DNA of 37,016 bases from Bacillota bacterium (GCA_023401925.1 JAEXDA010000020.1:1-37016); one strand, 5' to 3'; positions 1-9,007 are shown, counted from the first letter of the stretch. Numbers and translations: made by a program. The notes: generated by a model from the sequence alone, not told the origin.

Positions 1-118
1 AAGCGTCTTGATATAGCTGATTTTGCCATTTGAATAATCCCCTCTTTGCCATCGAACTCGCCTTGCGTCTTTTTCTTATTTGTCGAAATTCACTGATTTT
101 TGTCGAATACAAATTTAA

Positions 119-143
119 AACCCAGCCATTCTCCGGCTGGGTT
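119..143 (-). terminator. Rho-independent terminator-like hairpin
   Basis: A perfect 9-bp stem (AACCCAGCC / GGCTGGGTT) with a 7-nt loop. Read on the minus strand it is followed by TTTTAAATTTG; read on the plus strand a T-run appears only about 18 nt later. It probably ends transcription of the minus-strand region, but the direction is not certain. Confidence 0.6.
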
Positions 144-327
144 CATTGTAAATTAATAATTTTTTTGCCAAAAACATTTCAGTCAAACACTTCCTAAAAC
201 TTCTTTTTGGGTTTATTCTCTAAATTATTTAATTTTCCTTTCGAAAGATTAAAAAATTTATAAAAAATTTTATAAAACGTCTAAATACGACGATTAAGAA
301 AGCGTTCATTTTTAGGTATTACAAAGA

Positions 328-468
328 TCATCCCATGGTTTCCATCATCCGTATTTTTTCTTCGATGGACATATGTTCTAACGCCGAAATTATTTCCATG
401 AACTTGTCCTCATCTTTCAAATAATCTATTCCTATTTACCTTAGATTAAGCCTTTCCATTTCATCCAT
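328..468 (-). pseudogene. Remnant of a small antitoxin-like protein
   Basis: On the minus strand a short frame starts MDEMERLNLR, hits a stop, and continues open to position 328 with ALEHMSIEEKIRMMETMG before a stop. The 'ALxxMSxEEKIRxMExxW' pattern resembles the N-terminal half of small addiction-module antitoxins, whose next residues would normally be W-D/E-D/S-L. Here the frame ends directly after that point, and no toxin gene is visible beside it. The family link rests on a short motif only, so the call is weak. Confidence 0.25.
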
Positions 469-1096
469 CAGCAGGTCCTGCTAAAAAACCGAAAAATGAT
501 CTTTGCTTCCATCTTCACCCCAACGTAAACGATAGGGCGAGGTATATTAAAAAACGTTCTAAAAGACTTCCAGGCCTCAGTGTCGTGTTTTATACACACA
601 GCTGCAAAGCACAACCCAGCCCTGGAATATCTTGATATCCTATAAAATAGGCTGGCGGGGTTTAGAATGATTTTTAAGGCCTAGCCCGCAACTTCAAGTC
701 TGGGTGGACAGAATGAGCATAAAGGATTTTTAGCCATTTCCTATTTTTGATGACACTGGCTTTGGGGTTACCCACTATTTGCCACTACAAAAAGAGGGTA
801 AGGGTGAGTTGGATTCCTTGATCGCCTTTTTCGGTGACCCTCATTCAAACAAAAAACGCTCAGTCATCTCTCCCGTGGCCCCACTCTGCTACTACCGTTT
901 AACGACTCAGAATCATTCTATTACTGTAAAGGGGCAATGAAGCAGTGTTTAAAACAAAAGGCTCACAAATTTTCCATCATGTTTTCTCAGCGCCCGCATC
1001 ACCATTGGTGACAAAGTATTACTTTTAGAATTTAACTTTACCAAACGGCTATACCAATTATCCGTTGTAAATCTTTCGTCCATCTCTCGCCCGCAT
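469..1096. other. Gene-poor stretch after prmA
   Basis: No convincing gene is visible. A loose inverted repeat (AACCCAGCC near 610-618, GGCTGG near 650) echoes the stem at 119-143. A 44-codon minus-strand frame (949-1083) starts 14 nt after the prmA stop with MDERFTTDNWYSRL and includes VMRALRKHDGKF. The gene that usually follows prmA is rsmE, whose N-terminus has an H-xx-V-L/M-R-x-x-x-G-D pattern, so this could be a wrecked rsmE start. The similarity is too slight to call. Confidence 0.35.
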
Positions 1097-2038
1097 TCAC
1101 CCGGCTGATCCATTCCGAGTTGCAATCAACCCTACCCAGCCATCCTCGGTAATATATTTTTGCAAAAAGAAACCATGCTGCTCCAAAGCTGACTTTACTT
1201 CCGGGAACCGCTCTTCGATGATTCCCGAGGCCAGAAACAGGCCCCCTTGCTCCAGAACCTTCGAGAGGCTGGGGATAACTTCCAAAATTGCATTGGTGAT
1301 GATATTGGCGACCACCAAATTAAATTGAACCGGCAAAGGCCGTTCCAGCAAGTCGCTCTGATAGACCTGGATTTGTTCCTCCACTTGATTGCGAAGGAAA
1401 TTCTCTTTGGCAACCCGTACCGCCAGAGGATCAATGTCAGTGGCCACAACTTGGGAAGCTCCCAACTTGGCGGCCGCCAACGCTAATATGCCGGAGCCGG
1501 TCCCCAGATCAAGCAATTGGGTCCCGCTGTTGACAACTTCCGGAAGGAGGGTCAGACAAAGCCGGGTGGTCGGATGGGTGCCGGTCCCAAAAGCCATGCC
1601 GGGATCAAGCTCGATCACCAACTCGCCCGGAACAGCCGTGTATTCTTCCCAGCTTGGCTTAATGACGATTTTCCCGACATGCTCCGGCTTAAAATAGGAC
1701 TTCCATGCTTCGGCCCAGTCTTCTTCCTGGACTTGCCTTAACTCAAAAACCGGCGGATGCCCCAAGATTACCGCAATTTTTTCCTTAAGCCGTTGGATCC
1801 GTTGGCCAAGCCTGTCGTCAACCGGATAATACACCCGCAACCCAAAATGATCCGGAATGGTTTGATCCAATTCTTTCCCAAAGTATTCATCATCCTGCAA
1901 GACTACTTTCTGCCGTATCTGCGGGTCGTCGTATACCACCCCGCCCGCTCCTTCTTCCTGAAAAACCTCGGCGATGATTTCCCCATACTCTACGGGAACC
2001 TCCACCTTTATCTCACTCCAAAACGATCCGCTGCTCAA
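1097..2038 (-). CDS. prmA: Ribosomal protein L11 methyltransferase PrmA
   Basis: PrmA transfers methyl groups from S-adenosylmethionine to ribosomal protein L11 in the cytoplasm. The SAM-binding loop LDLGTGSGILALAAAKLG is present, followed by an acidic residue in ATDIDPLAV. Upstream is the family signature DPGMAFGTGTHPTTRL, and the NPPY-like motif appears as VVANII. I place the start at the TTG at 2038, because AAAGGAG sits 7 nt before it and translation then begins near SEIKVEV, where PrmA proteins normally begin. That gives 313 aa, a usual length. The longer frame from 2089 adds a hydrophobic stretch not expected in PrmA. It is the last recognisable gene of the dnaK unit, 126 bp after dnaJ. 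prmA after dnaJ is a common order in Firmicutes. Confidence 0.95.
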   Translation of the reverse strand: MSSGSFWSEIKVEVPVEYGEIIAEVFQEEGAGGVVYDDPQIRQKVVLQDDEYFGKELDQTIPDHFGLRVYYPVDDRLGQRIQRLKEKIAVILGHPPVFELRQVQEEDWAEAWKSYFKPEHVGKIVIKPSWEEYTAVPGELVIELDPGMAFGTGTHPTTRLCLTLLPEVVNSGTQLLDLGTGSGILALAAAKLGASQVVATDIDPLAVRVAKENFLRNQVEEQIQVYQSDLLERPLPVQFNLVVANIITNAILEVIPSLSKVLEQGGLFLASGIIEERFPEVKSALEQHGFFLQKYITEDGWVGLIATRNGSAG

Positions 2039-2164
2039 AGAGTATCTCCTTTCGAAAATGAAAACGATGATTAAAAAAAGGAACCCCATACATGCAAAAG
2101 GCTCCCCGTGAACTGATTGACAATGAATTGATTCTATTAAAGCAAAATGATACGAGAATAGCGG

Positions 2165-3298
2165 TCACTTTCCAAATGCATCCTTCACTTTACCCATAAA
2201 TCCCTTATCTTCTTCAATTTCTTCCCCGAAAGAAAGGGCCAGTTTCTGCAAAAGCTCCCTCTGCTCACTGTTGATACGGGACGGAATCGTCACCTTGACC
2301 CTTACATGATGGTCGCCCCGGCCGTGTCCGCGCAAGGATGTAATCCCATGGCCGCGCATTCTGAAGCTGGTGCCGTGTTGGGTGCCCTCGGGGATCCTTA
2401 ACTCGACTTTACCGTCTAAGGTGTCTACGAGGACAGTAGTCCCCAAAGTCGCCTGAGTCATGCTGATTTTAATTTCACTGATGACGTCGTTCCCTTGTCT
2501 TTCAAACTTGGCATGGGGCTTGACATAAATATAAATATACAAATCCCCCGATTGACCGCCCCGGGTCCCGGCTTCCCCTTCTCCTGAAATCCGCAGTCTG
2601 GAACCACTCTCGACCCCGCCGGGAATTTTAACATCAATTTTACGAGTCTTGCGAACCCGGCCCGTTCCACTACACTCAGGGCAGGGTGTTTCAATGGTCT
2701 TGCCGGCCCCTTGACATTTGTCGCAGGTCCGTACGTTTACAAATCTTCCAAAAGCCGTACTTTGGGTGACCTGAACCTGGCCTGATCCATTACAGGCCGG
2801 ACAGGTTTTAATTGGAGTTCCGGGTTTGGCGCAGTTTCCTTTGCAGGTCGGACATACTTCAGTCCGGGGTATATCCACTGTGGCATCTTTGCCGAATGCC
2901 GCTTCCTCAAAGGAGATCTCCATGTCGTACCGTAAGTCGTTACCCCGTTGAGGGCCATTCTTGCGGCGTCCCGAATTCCCTCCGCCGCCGAAAAACATGT
3001 CGAAAATATCTCCGAAACCTTCAAACCCGAAATCACCGTTAAAACCGCCGCCGCCAGCTCCAAAATTGGAGTCACTGGCCGCATGGCCGAATTGATCATA
3101 GGCGGCTCTTTTCTGGGGATCACTCAATACGCCATAGGCTTCATTGATCTCTTTAAATTTGGCCTCTGCTTCTTTAGGATTGTCTTTATTCACATCCGGG
3201 TGGTATTGACGGGCCAGCTTACGATACGCTTTTTTTAATTCTTCATCGGCTGCGCCCTTCGTTACCCCCAGCACCTCATAATAATCACGTTTTGCCAT
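2165..3298 (-). CDS. dnaJ: Chaperone protein DnaJ (type I Hsp40)
   Basis: DnaJ is the J-domain co-chaperone that binds unfolded protein and stimulates the DnaK ATPase. The J domain begins KRDYYEVLGV and carries HPD at residues 33-35. A Gly/Phe-rich linker with GGGG runs follows. Next is the zinc domain with four Cys pairs: CPTCKGNC, CPACNGSG, CDKCQGAG and CPECSGTG. The first repeat has Cys where the family usually has Gly (CxxCxGxG), but the zinc cysteines are intact. The C-terminal substrate-binding domains follow. The start is set at MAKRDYY (3298), preceded by AAAGGAAA, giving 377 aa. It follows dnaK after a 267-bp spacer that holds two hairpins. Confidence 0.97.
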   Translation of the reverse strand: MAKRDYYEVLGVTKGAADEELKKAYRKLARQYHPDVNKDNPKEAEAKFKEINEAYGVLSDPQKRAAYDQFGHAASDSNFGAGGGGFNGDFGFEGFGDIFDMFFGGGGNSGRRKNGPQRGNDLRYDMEISFEEAAFGKDATVDIPRTEVCPTCKGNCAKPGTPIKTCPACNGSGQVQVTQSTAFGRFVNVRTCDKCQGAGKTIETPCPECSGTGRVRKTRKIDVKIPGGVESGSRLRISGEGEAGTRGGQSGDLYIYIYVKPHAKFERQGNDVISEIKISMTQATLGTTVLVDTLDGKVELRIPEGTQHGTSFRMRGHGITSLRGHGRGDHHVRVKVTIPSRINSEQRELLQKLALSFGEEIEEDKGFMGKVKDAFGK

Positions 3299-3395
3299 GT
3301 AAGCATTTCCTTTCAATTAACAATCATTCAAACTGACAGTCAACCATTGACAATGAAAATACCGTTTCAAAAAAGTCGACTCAAGAATAAAACCC

Positions 3396-3445
3396 CGGCT
3401 TGTTTACAAGCCGCAATGGAATTCAATCCCGGCTAGCCGGGATTG
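3396..3445. repeat. Two adjacent hairpins in the dnaK-dnaJ spacer
   Basis: First a 7-bp stem with a 4-nt loop (CGGCTTG-TTTA-CAAGCCG, 3396-3413), then a perfect 22-bp palindrome at 3424-3445 with half-site CAATCCCGGCT. On the minus (coding) strand neither has a good U-tract, so mRNA processing or partial attenuation between dnaK and dnaJ is as likely as termination. The spacer also carries ATTGACAATGA (3346-3356) and its inverse (3476-3486). Confidence 0.6.
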
Positions 3446-3565
3446 ATAACTACTCCATTATCGATCAGCGAATCCTCATTGTCAATTGTTAAATAATTCG
3501 CTCAGGCCGAAACTGCGTTTCAAACCTCGATGGAACTGTCAATATTCCGTTGTCAATTTAATCGC

Positions 3566-5416
3566 TTACTTATCATCCTGAACCTTATAATCGGCATCAA
3601 CCGTCGGTCCCTCTCCTTGCGGTCCATAACCGGTCGGTCCCTGATCGGCTCCCGGAGCAGCATCCGGACCGGCTTGGTTTGGATTAGCTTGGCTGTAAAT
3701 CGTAGCCGATAGATCATGTAGTGTCTTTTCCAAGGCTTCCTTTTTGGTTTTGATATCTTCCAAATTCTTAGCCGTCACTGCCTTTTGCAATTCATCCTTA
3801 GCCTGTTGGACCCGTTCCACATGGGACTTATCCGCTTTATCGCCAATATCTTTCAAAGTCTTTTCAGTAGTATAGATGAGACCGTCTGCTTCATTGACTA
3901 AATCCGCCTCTTCCCGGCGTTTCTTATCATCCTCCGCATGAGACTCGGCTTCTTTTACCATCCGGTTGATATCGTTCTCTTTTAGGCCGCTGGAGGTGGT
4001 AATGGTAACTTTTTGTTCTTTTCCGGTCCCTTTATCCTTGGCCGATACATGAACGATACCATTGGCATCAATATCGAAAGTCACTTCAATCTGCGGGATT
4101 CCTCTGGGCGCCGGCGGAATTCCATCCAACCTGAATTGCCCCAGGGTAATATTATCGGCAGCCATCGGTCTTTCACCTTGCAGGACGTGAATATCAACCG
4201 CGGTTTGACTGTCGGCCGCAGTAGAGAAAATTTGAGCCTTGGAAGTCGGGATGGTGGTGTTCCGGTCGATGATCCGGGTGAATACACCGCCCAAGGTTTC
4301 CAGACCGAGCGAAAGCGGAGTGACATCCAGCAAAACAATATCCTTCACTTCACCGGTTAAAACACCAGCCTGAATCGCAGCACCCACAGCCACCACTTCA
4401 TCGGGGTTCACGCCTTTATAGGGTTCTTTGCCGGTTATTTTCTTGACAACATCTTGTACAGCCGGAATACGAGTGGAACCTCCAACGAGAATGATCTTAT
4501 CGATATCTTTGAGATCCAAACCGGCATCGGACAGAGCCCGCTTCGTTGGCCCCGCTGTCGCTTCAACCAAATCAGCGGTAAGTTCATCGAATTTGGCCCG
4601 GGTTAAGGTTAAATCCAAGTGTTTGGGCTCACCGTTCACTGCAGTAATGAACGGAAGGTTAATACCGGTGGAGGTAAGACCGGAAAGCTCAATTTTAGCT
4701 TTTTCGGCCGCTTCTTTCAGACGTTGAAGGGCCATTCGGTCGTTCCGAAGGTCGATTCCATTGTCCTTTTTAAATTGTTCCGCCATCCAATTGACTACGC
4801 GTTCATCAAAATCGTCACCGCCGAGCCGTGTATTACCGCCGGTTGCTTTGACTTCAAAAACACCGTCGCCCAGTTCCAGGATGGAAACATCAAAAGTCCC
4901 GCCCCCTAAGTCGTATACCAAGATGGTGTGATCGCCGCCCTTGTCAAGCCCATATGCCAGAGCTGCAGCGGTCGGTTCATTCACAATCCGGAGTACTTCA
5001 AGTCCTGCAATACGGCCGGCGTCTTTGGTAGCCTGCCGCTGAGCATCGGAGAAATATGCCGGAACCGTAATAACGGCCTGGCTGATTTTCTCTCCCAAGT
5101 AACTCTCGGCGTCAGCTTTCATCTTTTGAAGAATCATCGCCGAAATTTCCGGCGGAGTATATTGTTTGTCATCAATTCCAACTTTATAGTCGGTACCCAT
5201 TCTTCTTTTAATAGACACCACGGTACGATCGGGATTGGCAACAGCCTGCCGTTTGGCTACCTGTCCAACCATCCGTTCACCGGTTTTTGAAAACCCAACC
5301 ACTGACGCAGTGGTACGACCTCCCTCGGCATTTGGGATAACGACGGACTCGCCGCCTTCCATTACGGCCATACAAGAGTTTGTCGTTCCTAAATCAATTC
5401 CTAAAACTTTAGCCAT
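3566..5416 (-). CDS. dnaK: Chaperone protein DnaK (Hsp70)
   Basis: DnaK is the central ATP-dependent Hsp70 of the cytoplasm and works with DnaJ and GrpE. The sequence begins MAKVLGIDLGTTNS, the phosphate-1 motif, and contains VITVPAYFSDAQRQATKDAG, the phosphate-2 motif LVYDLGGGTFDVSIL and the adenosine motif LVGGSTRIP. The linker DIVLLDVTPLSLG and the substrate-binding domain follow. The tail ends in VQDDK after a Gly/Pro-rich linker. The start is at 5416, since five extra in-frame residues upstream do not belong to the family; this gives 616 aa, a normal length. It lies 260 bp downstream of grpE, across an unusual nested inverted-repeat element. Confidence 0.98.
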   Translation of the reverse strand: MAKVLGIDLGTTNSCMAVMEGGESVVIPNAEGGRTTASVVGFSKTGERMVGQVAKRQAVANPDRTVVSIKRRMGTDYKVGIDDKQYTPPEISAMILQKMKADAESYLGEKISQAVITVPAYFSDAQRQATKDAGRIAGLEVLRIVNEPTAAALAYGLDKGGDHTILVYDLGGGTFDVSILELGDGVFEVKATGGNTRLGGDDFDERVVNWMAEQFKKDNGIDLRNDRMALQRLKEAAEKAKIELSGLTSTGINLPFITAVNGEPKHLDLTLTRAKFDELTADLVEATAGPTKRALSDAGLDLKDIDKIILVGGSTRIPAVQDVVKKITGKEPYKGVNPDEVVAVGAAIQAGVLTGEVKDIVLLDVTPLSLGLETLGGVFTRIIDRNTTIPTSKAQIFSTAADSQTAVDIHVLQGERPMAADNITLGQFRLDGIPPAPRGIPQIEVTFDIDANGIVHVSAKDKGTGKEQKVTITTSSGLKENDINRMVKEAESHAEDDKKRREEADLVNEADGLIYTTEKTLKDIGDKADKSHVERVQQAKDELQKAVTAKNLEDIKTKKEALEKTLHDLSATIYSQANPNQAGPDAAPGADQGPTGYGPQGEGPTVDADYKVQDDK

Positions 5417-5475
5417 TTTGATAACCCCCATTTTGATTAAGATTCAATTTTAATTTTAAAAGGGTTTGGAGCCGG

Positions 5476-5646
5476 GAGTCAGAAGCCAGTTTTTCATTGA
5501 AACTAGTAAAACGTTCTCTAAATAACTACTCAATGATTGTGAACGTTTTACTTAAGTAGAGCGTATCTTCCCCATTTCTGATTACCATCTATTTACGATA
5601 CGCTCTACTAGTTTTCCATTCATTTCTGGCTGCTGGATGCTGACTC
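5476..5646. repeat. Nested inverted-repeat element between grpE and dnaK
   Basis: About 170 bp folds on itself at three levels. The ends are GAGTCAG (5476-5482) and CTGACTC (5640-5646). Inside them GAAACTAGT (5499-5507) faces ACTAGTTTTC (5607-5616). The core holds two independent hairpins: a 12-bp stem AGTAAAACGTTC / GAACGTTTTACT (5505-5516, 5541-5552) and a 13-bp stem AGTAGAGCGTATC / GATACGCTCTACT (5555-5567, 5597-5609). It encodes no protein. A MITE-like insertion or a structured mRNA segment between grpE and dnaK would both fit. Confidence 0.75.
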
Positions 5647-5676
5647 ATGCCCGCATGCACCCTTTGCTTTCATTCT

Positions 5677-6276
5677 TTACTGCGGTACAGCAACTTTTAC
5701 CAAGGCCGGCCGTAATAATTTTCCCTTGTAGAGATAACCCTTTTGCATTTCTTCAACAACAGTCGGTGTGGTTACTTGTTCTCCAGGCTCTTGAGAAACC
5801 GCCTCATGGACCTGGGGATCGAAGGGCGCATTGAAAGCAGGAATAACTTCAAGCCCCTCGTTTTTTAAAATACTTTGAAATTGCTTCAGAGTGAGATCTA
5901 CACCCTCCTGCCAGCTTTTATTTTCGGCTTTCCCGTCAAAAGAACCCACTGCACGCTCCAGGCTGTCAAGAACCGGTAAAATCTTTTTGATAAGTGTTTC
6001 CCCGCCAAAGAGGGACAATTGTTCCATCTCCTGCCGGCTGCGGCGGCGGAAATTCTCCAAATCCGCTTGAGTCCGGAGCATCCGGTTATAATACTCTTCC
6101 TTGGCTTGTTTGGCTTGCTCCAGTTCTACCTCTAAACCGGCAATCCTATCCTGTTCAGCGTTGTTTTGATTTTCCGGAGCTGTTTCGACCTTCTGTTCCT
6201 CAAGAGTTGCACCGGTTTTAACCTTTTCTTGTGTCACAGCAGCTGTTTCCGCTGCCTCGTCATGTTTTTTCGTCAT
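5677..6276 (-). CDS. grpE: GrpE nucleotide exchange factor
   Basis: GrpE releases ADP from DnaK. The 199-aa protein has an acidic, low-complexity N-terminus and a long coiled coil (DRIAGLEVELEQAKQAKEEYYN). It then shows the GrpE signature RTQADLENFRRRSRQEME, LPVLDSLERAV and VHEAVSQEPGE, and ends with the beta-domain GYLYKGKLLRPALVKVA. The ATG at 6276 lies inside the end of the upstream chaperonin gene: the two frames overlap by 17 nt, so translation is probably coupled. It belongs to the HrcA-controlled heat-shock unit. Confidence 0.96.
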   Translation of the reverse strand: MTKKHDEAAETAAVTQEKVKTGATLEEQKVETAPENQNNAEQDRIAGLEVELEQAKQAKEEYYNRMLRTQADLENFRRRSRQEMEQLSLFGGETLIKKILPVLDSLERAVGSFDGKAENKSWQEGVDLTLKQFQSILKNEGLEVIPAFNAPFDPQVHEAVSQEPGEQVTTPTVVEEMQKGYLYKGKLLRPALVKVAVPQ

Positions 6277-7810
6277 GATGGACTTTTTCCTCTTTCATTT
6301 TTATAATCATATGAATCCGTAATATGGCTTCTCCAACTTCACCGGCGGTCTTGATTGCTTGATACTTTACCAGGTACGGATCCCATATTCCCAATTTAGT
6401 TACGTCCTCGATGGCGCCGGTTTCACAGTTTACACCCATAGCGTTGGAACCTGACTGCTCCACAAAGCCCAACACTTCAGCTATTTTTTCCAACGGGTTG
6501 AACCCTGCATTGGCGCATATTTGAATGAATGGTTTTTTTAATGCTTCGATCACGCAATAATAACCATAACAGGCCATGTCCCGTAGCGGTTTTTCATTCA
6601 TTTTCCCGGCAACGCCGATCTCAACACTGCCCCCGCCCGGTACGACCCCATCGCGCCAAGCTGCTTGTAAGGCCGAAGCTGCATCTTTCATAATCCGTTC
6701 TTTTTCACAAACCACCTCTTTGGTATGAGCTCCTGCGATTATGGTCACATAATTTTGGTTTGGTTTCCCAAAAATACGGGTTTGATGAAACTTGTCATCC
6801 ACGGAAAGCCGGTCAATTTCCCCGGTTAACGCCATTAAGTCTTCCGGAGCTTTTGACAAACTGCCTCTTTTTATCGGCCTGGCTCCAGTCATCTCCGCCA
6901 AACGGCGCCATTCATCGCGGCAAACGCCTTGAACCCCGATCATTCCTAAGTCTGTTAATAAATCTTCTGCCAAATCACAAATGAACCGGTCTACAAAGAC
7001 GGCTCCAACTCCTAAATTTGCAATCTTCCTGATACCGTCGATTAATTCTTGTTCTTTATGTAATTGATGATTGAAGCCTGTTTCGGTTGTTAACGCCTCC
7101 GTATCAACTTTAATGGGCTCCAACGCATCATCGATAATTAAGATCCTGGTTTGCTTTAAGCATCTTGGCATCTCACGGTTCAGGGGCACCCGATTGATAA
7201 TCGTGCCCTGAATGAATGTACTTTCTGAACCTTCAAGAGAGACCACTTGATCTGCCAGTTTAAATTCTTCTGAATCCAGGCGTTCAGTTCCCGCTATCCG
7301 GGCCGCTTTCACAACGACGTCGGCCAAATCCTTATTTTCACGGGCTGCGATGAAAGCAACTCTTGGTAATATCGGGCCTGACAAATCGCGAGCGGGAATT
7401 TTCGCTTCCGCCAGGAATTGTAGAGCCCTCTCAACTCCCAAACGAATTCCTTCGATAACCCTGACCACAGGTACACCTTTAAGGACCTGGTTGACGCCTT
7501 CGGATACCAAGGCACCGGCAATAATTGTGGCTGTGGTGGTGCCATCCCCCACTTGTTGTTCCTGATATTCGGCGGCGCTGATTAAGATCCGGGCTGCCGG
7601 ATGAGTGACATCCATGGTTTTAAGGATCGTAACGCCATCATTGGTGACCATAATTCCGCCGAAAGGATCAACCAGCATACAATCCAAACCCTTAGGACCA
7701 ATCGTGCCCTGAACTGCTTCAGTAACAGCCCGGATGGCTCCACAGTTGGTTACTAAAGCTGCCGTATATTGATCGAATTCGGAACATTCGGTAAATTCTT
7801 TGACTGACAT
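6260..7810 (-). CDS. Group III (archaeal-type) chaperonin, Cpn60/TCP-1 superfamily
   Basis: A 516-aa chaperonin that is more like archaeal thermosome/CCT subunits than GroEL. The equatorial nucleotide site is intact: GPKGLDCMLVDPFGG near residue 37, TNDGVTILKTMDVTHPAA near 56, and VGDGTTTATIIAGALV near 86 with the catalytic Asp. The C-terminal equatorial motif RDGVVPGGGSVEIG matches the thermosome DGRVVPGGGATE pattern. GroEL's order of motifs and its Gly-Gly-Met tail are absent. Chaperonins of this kind were described in Carboxydothermus and some other Firmicutes, inside the dnaK operon, and act without a GroES lid. The position here, between hrcA and grpE, is exactly that arrangement. No groES or groEL is in the window. 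The ATG follows a GGGGG ribosome site. Confidence 0.9.
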   Translation of the reverse strand: MSVKEFTECSEFDQYTAALVTNCGAIRAVTEAVQGTIGPKGLDCMLVDPFGGIMVTNDGVTILKTMDVTHPAARILISAAEYQEQQVGDGTTTATIIAGALVSEGVNQVLKGVPVVRVIEGIRLGVERALQFLAEAKIPARDLSGPILPRVAFIAARENKDLADVVVKAARIAGTERLDSEEFKLADQVVSLEGSESTFIQGTIINRVPLNREMPRCLKQTRILIIDDALEPIKVDTEALTTETGFNHQLHKEQELIDGIRKIANLGVGAVFVDRFICDLAEDLLTDLGMIGVQGVCRDEWRRLAEMTGARPIKRGSLSKAPEDLMALTGEIDRLSVDDKFHQTRIFGKPNQNYVTIIAGAHTKEVVCEKERIMKDAASALQAAWRDGVVPGGGSVEIGVAGKMNEKPLRDMACYGYYCVIEALKKPFIQICANAGFNPLEKIAEVLGFVEQSGSNAMGVNCETGAIEDVTKLGIWDPYLVKYQAIKTAGEVGEAILRIHMIIKMKEEKVHHDEKT

Positions 7811-7819
7811 TTAATGCCC

Positions 7820-7880
7820 CCAGGTTTCGTAATAAGGATACGCAAACAGGTAGATGTTTACTTTATTATACGCAACCTGG
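7820..7880. repeat. Inverted repeat before the chaperonin ribosome site
   Basis: CCAGGTTTCGTAATAA (7820-7835) faces TTATTATACGCAACCTGG (7863-7880), an imperfect stem of about 15 pairs with a 27-nt loop. On the minus strand it sits in the mRNA between the hrcA stop and the chaperonin start and has no U-tract. A role in processing or stabilising the downstream message is possible but unproven. Confidence 0.55.
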
Positions 7881-7916
7881 AGATTTTAATCGAGATTCCC
7901 TTCATCGATATCGATT

Positions 7917-8972
7917 TCATTTCAAGCCCCTTTTGGTGATCACGGTTAATAGCTCGCTCAAGATTGAAGATGTATATTCCACTATCGGGACAACCTTTGC
8001 ATAATCCATCCGGGTCGGGCCCAGTATTCCAATAACCCCTACCGTACGGCCGGCAATTTCATAGCTGGATGTGATGACACTGCAATCGTTTAAACCCAAT
8101 TCCTCGTTTTCATGACCGATTTTAACCTGAGCCCCGCGGCCTTGATTGCGGGAAAGCAGTTTATATAACCTTTCCTCTTCTTCAAGCGCAGTCATCAAGG
8201 GCTTGAATTTTTCAAGATCGGTAAATTCCGGTTGCTCAAGTATTTTCATAGCCCCGTCAACATACACTCTTTCGTTGGTCCGGTTGGCAATGGCCTTGAT
8301 CAATAGCTTAATGGATTCATTAAAAAATTGGTCGTGAAGCACAAGTTCGGAGCGAATGTCGTTAAGTAGCGCAGTTTGAAGGTCTTTTAAGCAAACACCG
8401 CGCAGCTTTTTATTGAGCAATTCGGAGATTCGATCCAGTTCCTCGGCAGAAACTTCCCTTTGCAGTTCAATAATTTTATTTTCAACATACCCGGTATCGG
8501 TAACGATTAAAACCAAAACCGTGGTAGCCGATAATTTCACCAATTGTATATGGCGAAAAATCGCGCTTTGAAACTGCGGACTTAATACCACCGATGGATA
8601 CTTCGTTAATTGGACCAGGATCTTGGAAGTCTGGTGAATAATTGACTCGATTTCCCGGTGATAGCCTTCCATCTCCTTGTAAATGTTCTCAATTTCCTGC
8701 TTCGAAAGTTTTTGCAAAGAAACCAAGGCATCGACATAATAACGATAACCTATCTCCGATGGAATCCGGCCGGCAGACGTATGCGGCTGCTCCAAATAGC
8801 CGCTCTCCTCTAAATCCGCCATCTCATTACGGATGGTTGCCGGGGATAGGCCAAGATTGTACCTGCGGGCAATCGTCCTGGAACCTACCGGCTCTGCGGA
8901 TGCTATATAATCGTCCGTAACCACTTTCAGTATGCTTTTTTTTCGTTCATCAAGCTTGTTGTGGGAGGCCAA
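7917..8972 (-). CDS. hrcA: Heat-inducible transcription repressor HrcA
   Basis: HrcA binds CIRCE operators and represses chaperone genes, and in GroE-type systems it needs the chaperonin to fold. The N-terminus (LDERKKSILKVVTDDYIASAEPVGSRTIARRYNLGLSPATIRNEMADLEESGYLEQPHTSAGRIP region) is the HrcA winged helix. It includes GLSPATIRNEMADLE, followed by the dimerisation domain ending in VIGILGPTRMDYAKVVPIVEY. The length, 351 aa, is typical. The start is a TTG at 8972 with AGAGGTG 7 nt upstream. It is the first gene of the heat-shock unit and lies directly behind a perfect CIRCE at 9008-9034, so it should repress itself and everything down to prmA. Confidence 0.96.
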   Translation of the reverse strand: MASHNKLDERKKSILKVVTDDYIASAEPVGSRTIARRYNLGLSPATIRNEMADLEESGYLEQPHTSAGRIPSEIGYRYYVDALVSLQKLSKQEIENIYKEMEGYHREIESIIHQTSKILVQLTKYPSVVLSPQFQSAIFRHIQLVKLSATTVLVLIVTDTGYVENKIIELQREVSAEELDRISELLNKKLRGVCLKDLQTALLNDIRSELVLHDQFFNESIKLLIKAIANRTNERVYVDGAMKILEQPEFTDLEKFKPLMTALEEEERLYKLLSRNQGRGAQVKIGHENEELGLNDCSVITSSYEIAGRTVGVIGILGPTRMDYAKVVPIVEYTSSILSELLTVITKRGLK

Positions 8973-9007
8973 AAAAATGCACCTCTTTTTAATTGGTTAA
9001 TGTTTTG

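Noticed and set aside
949..1083. Possible degraded rsmE start after prmA
   Set aside because: Only a loose VMR...GKF pattern in 44 codons; the position fits but the sequence does not support it enough.
3566..5416. Several open frames of 70-120 codons antisense to dnaK
   Set aside because: They lie fully inside dnaK, have no ribosome sites and are the usual shadow of a biased coding strand.
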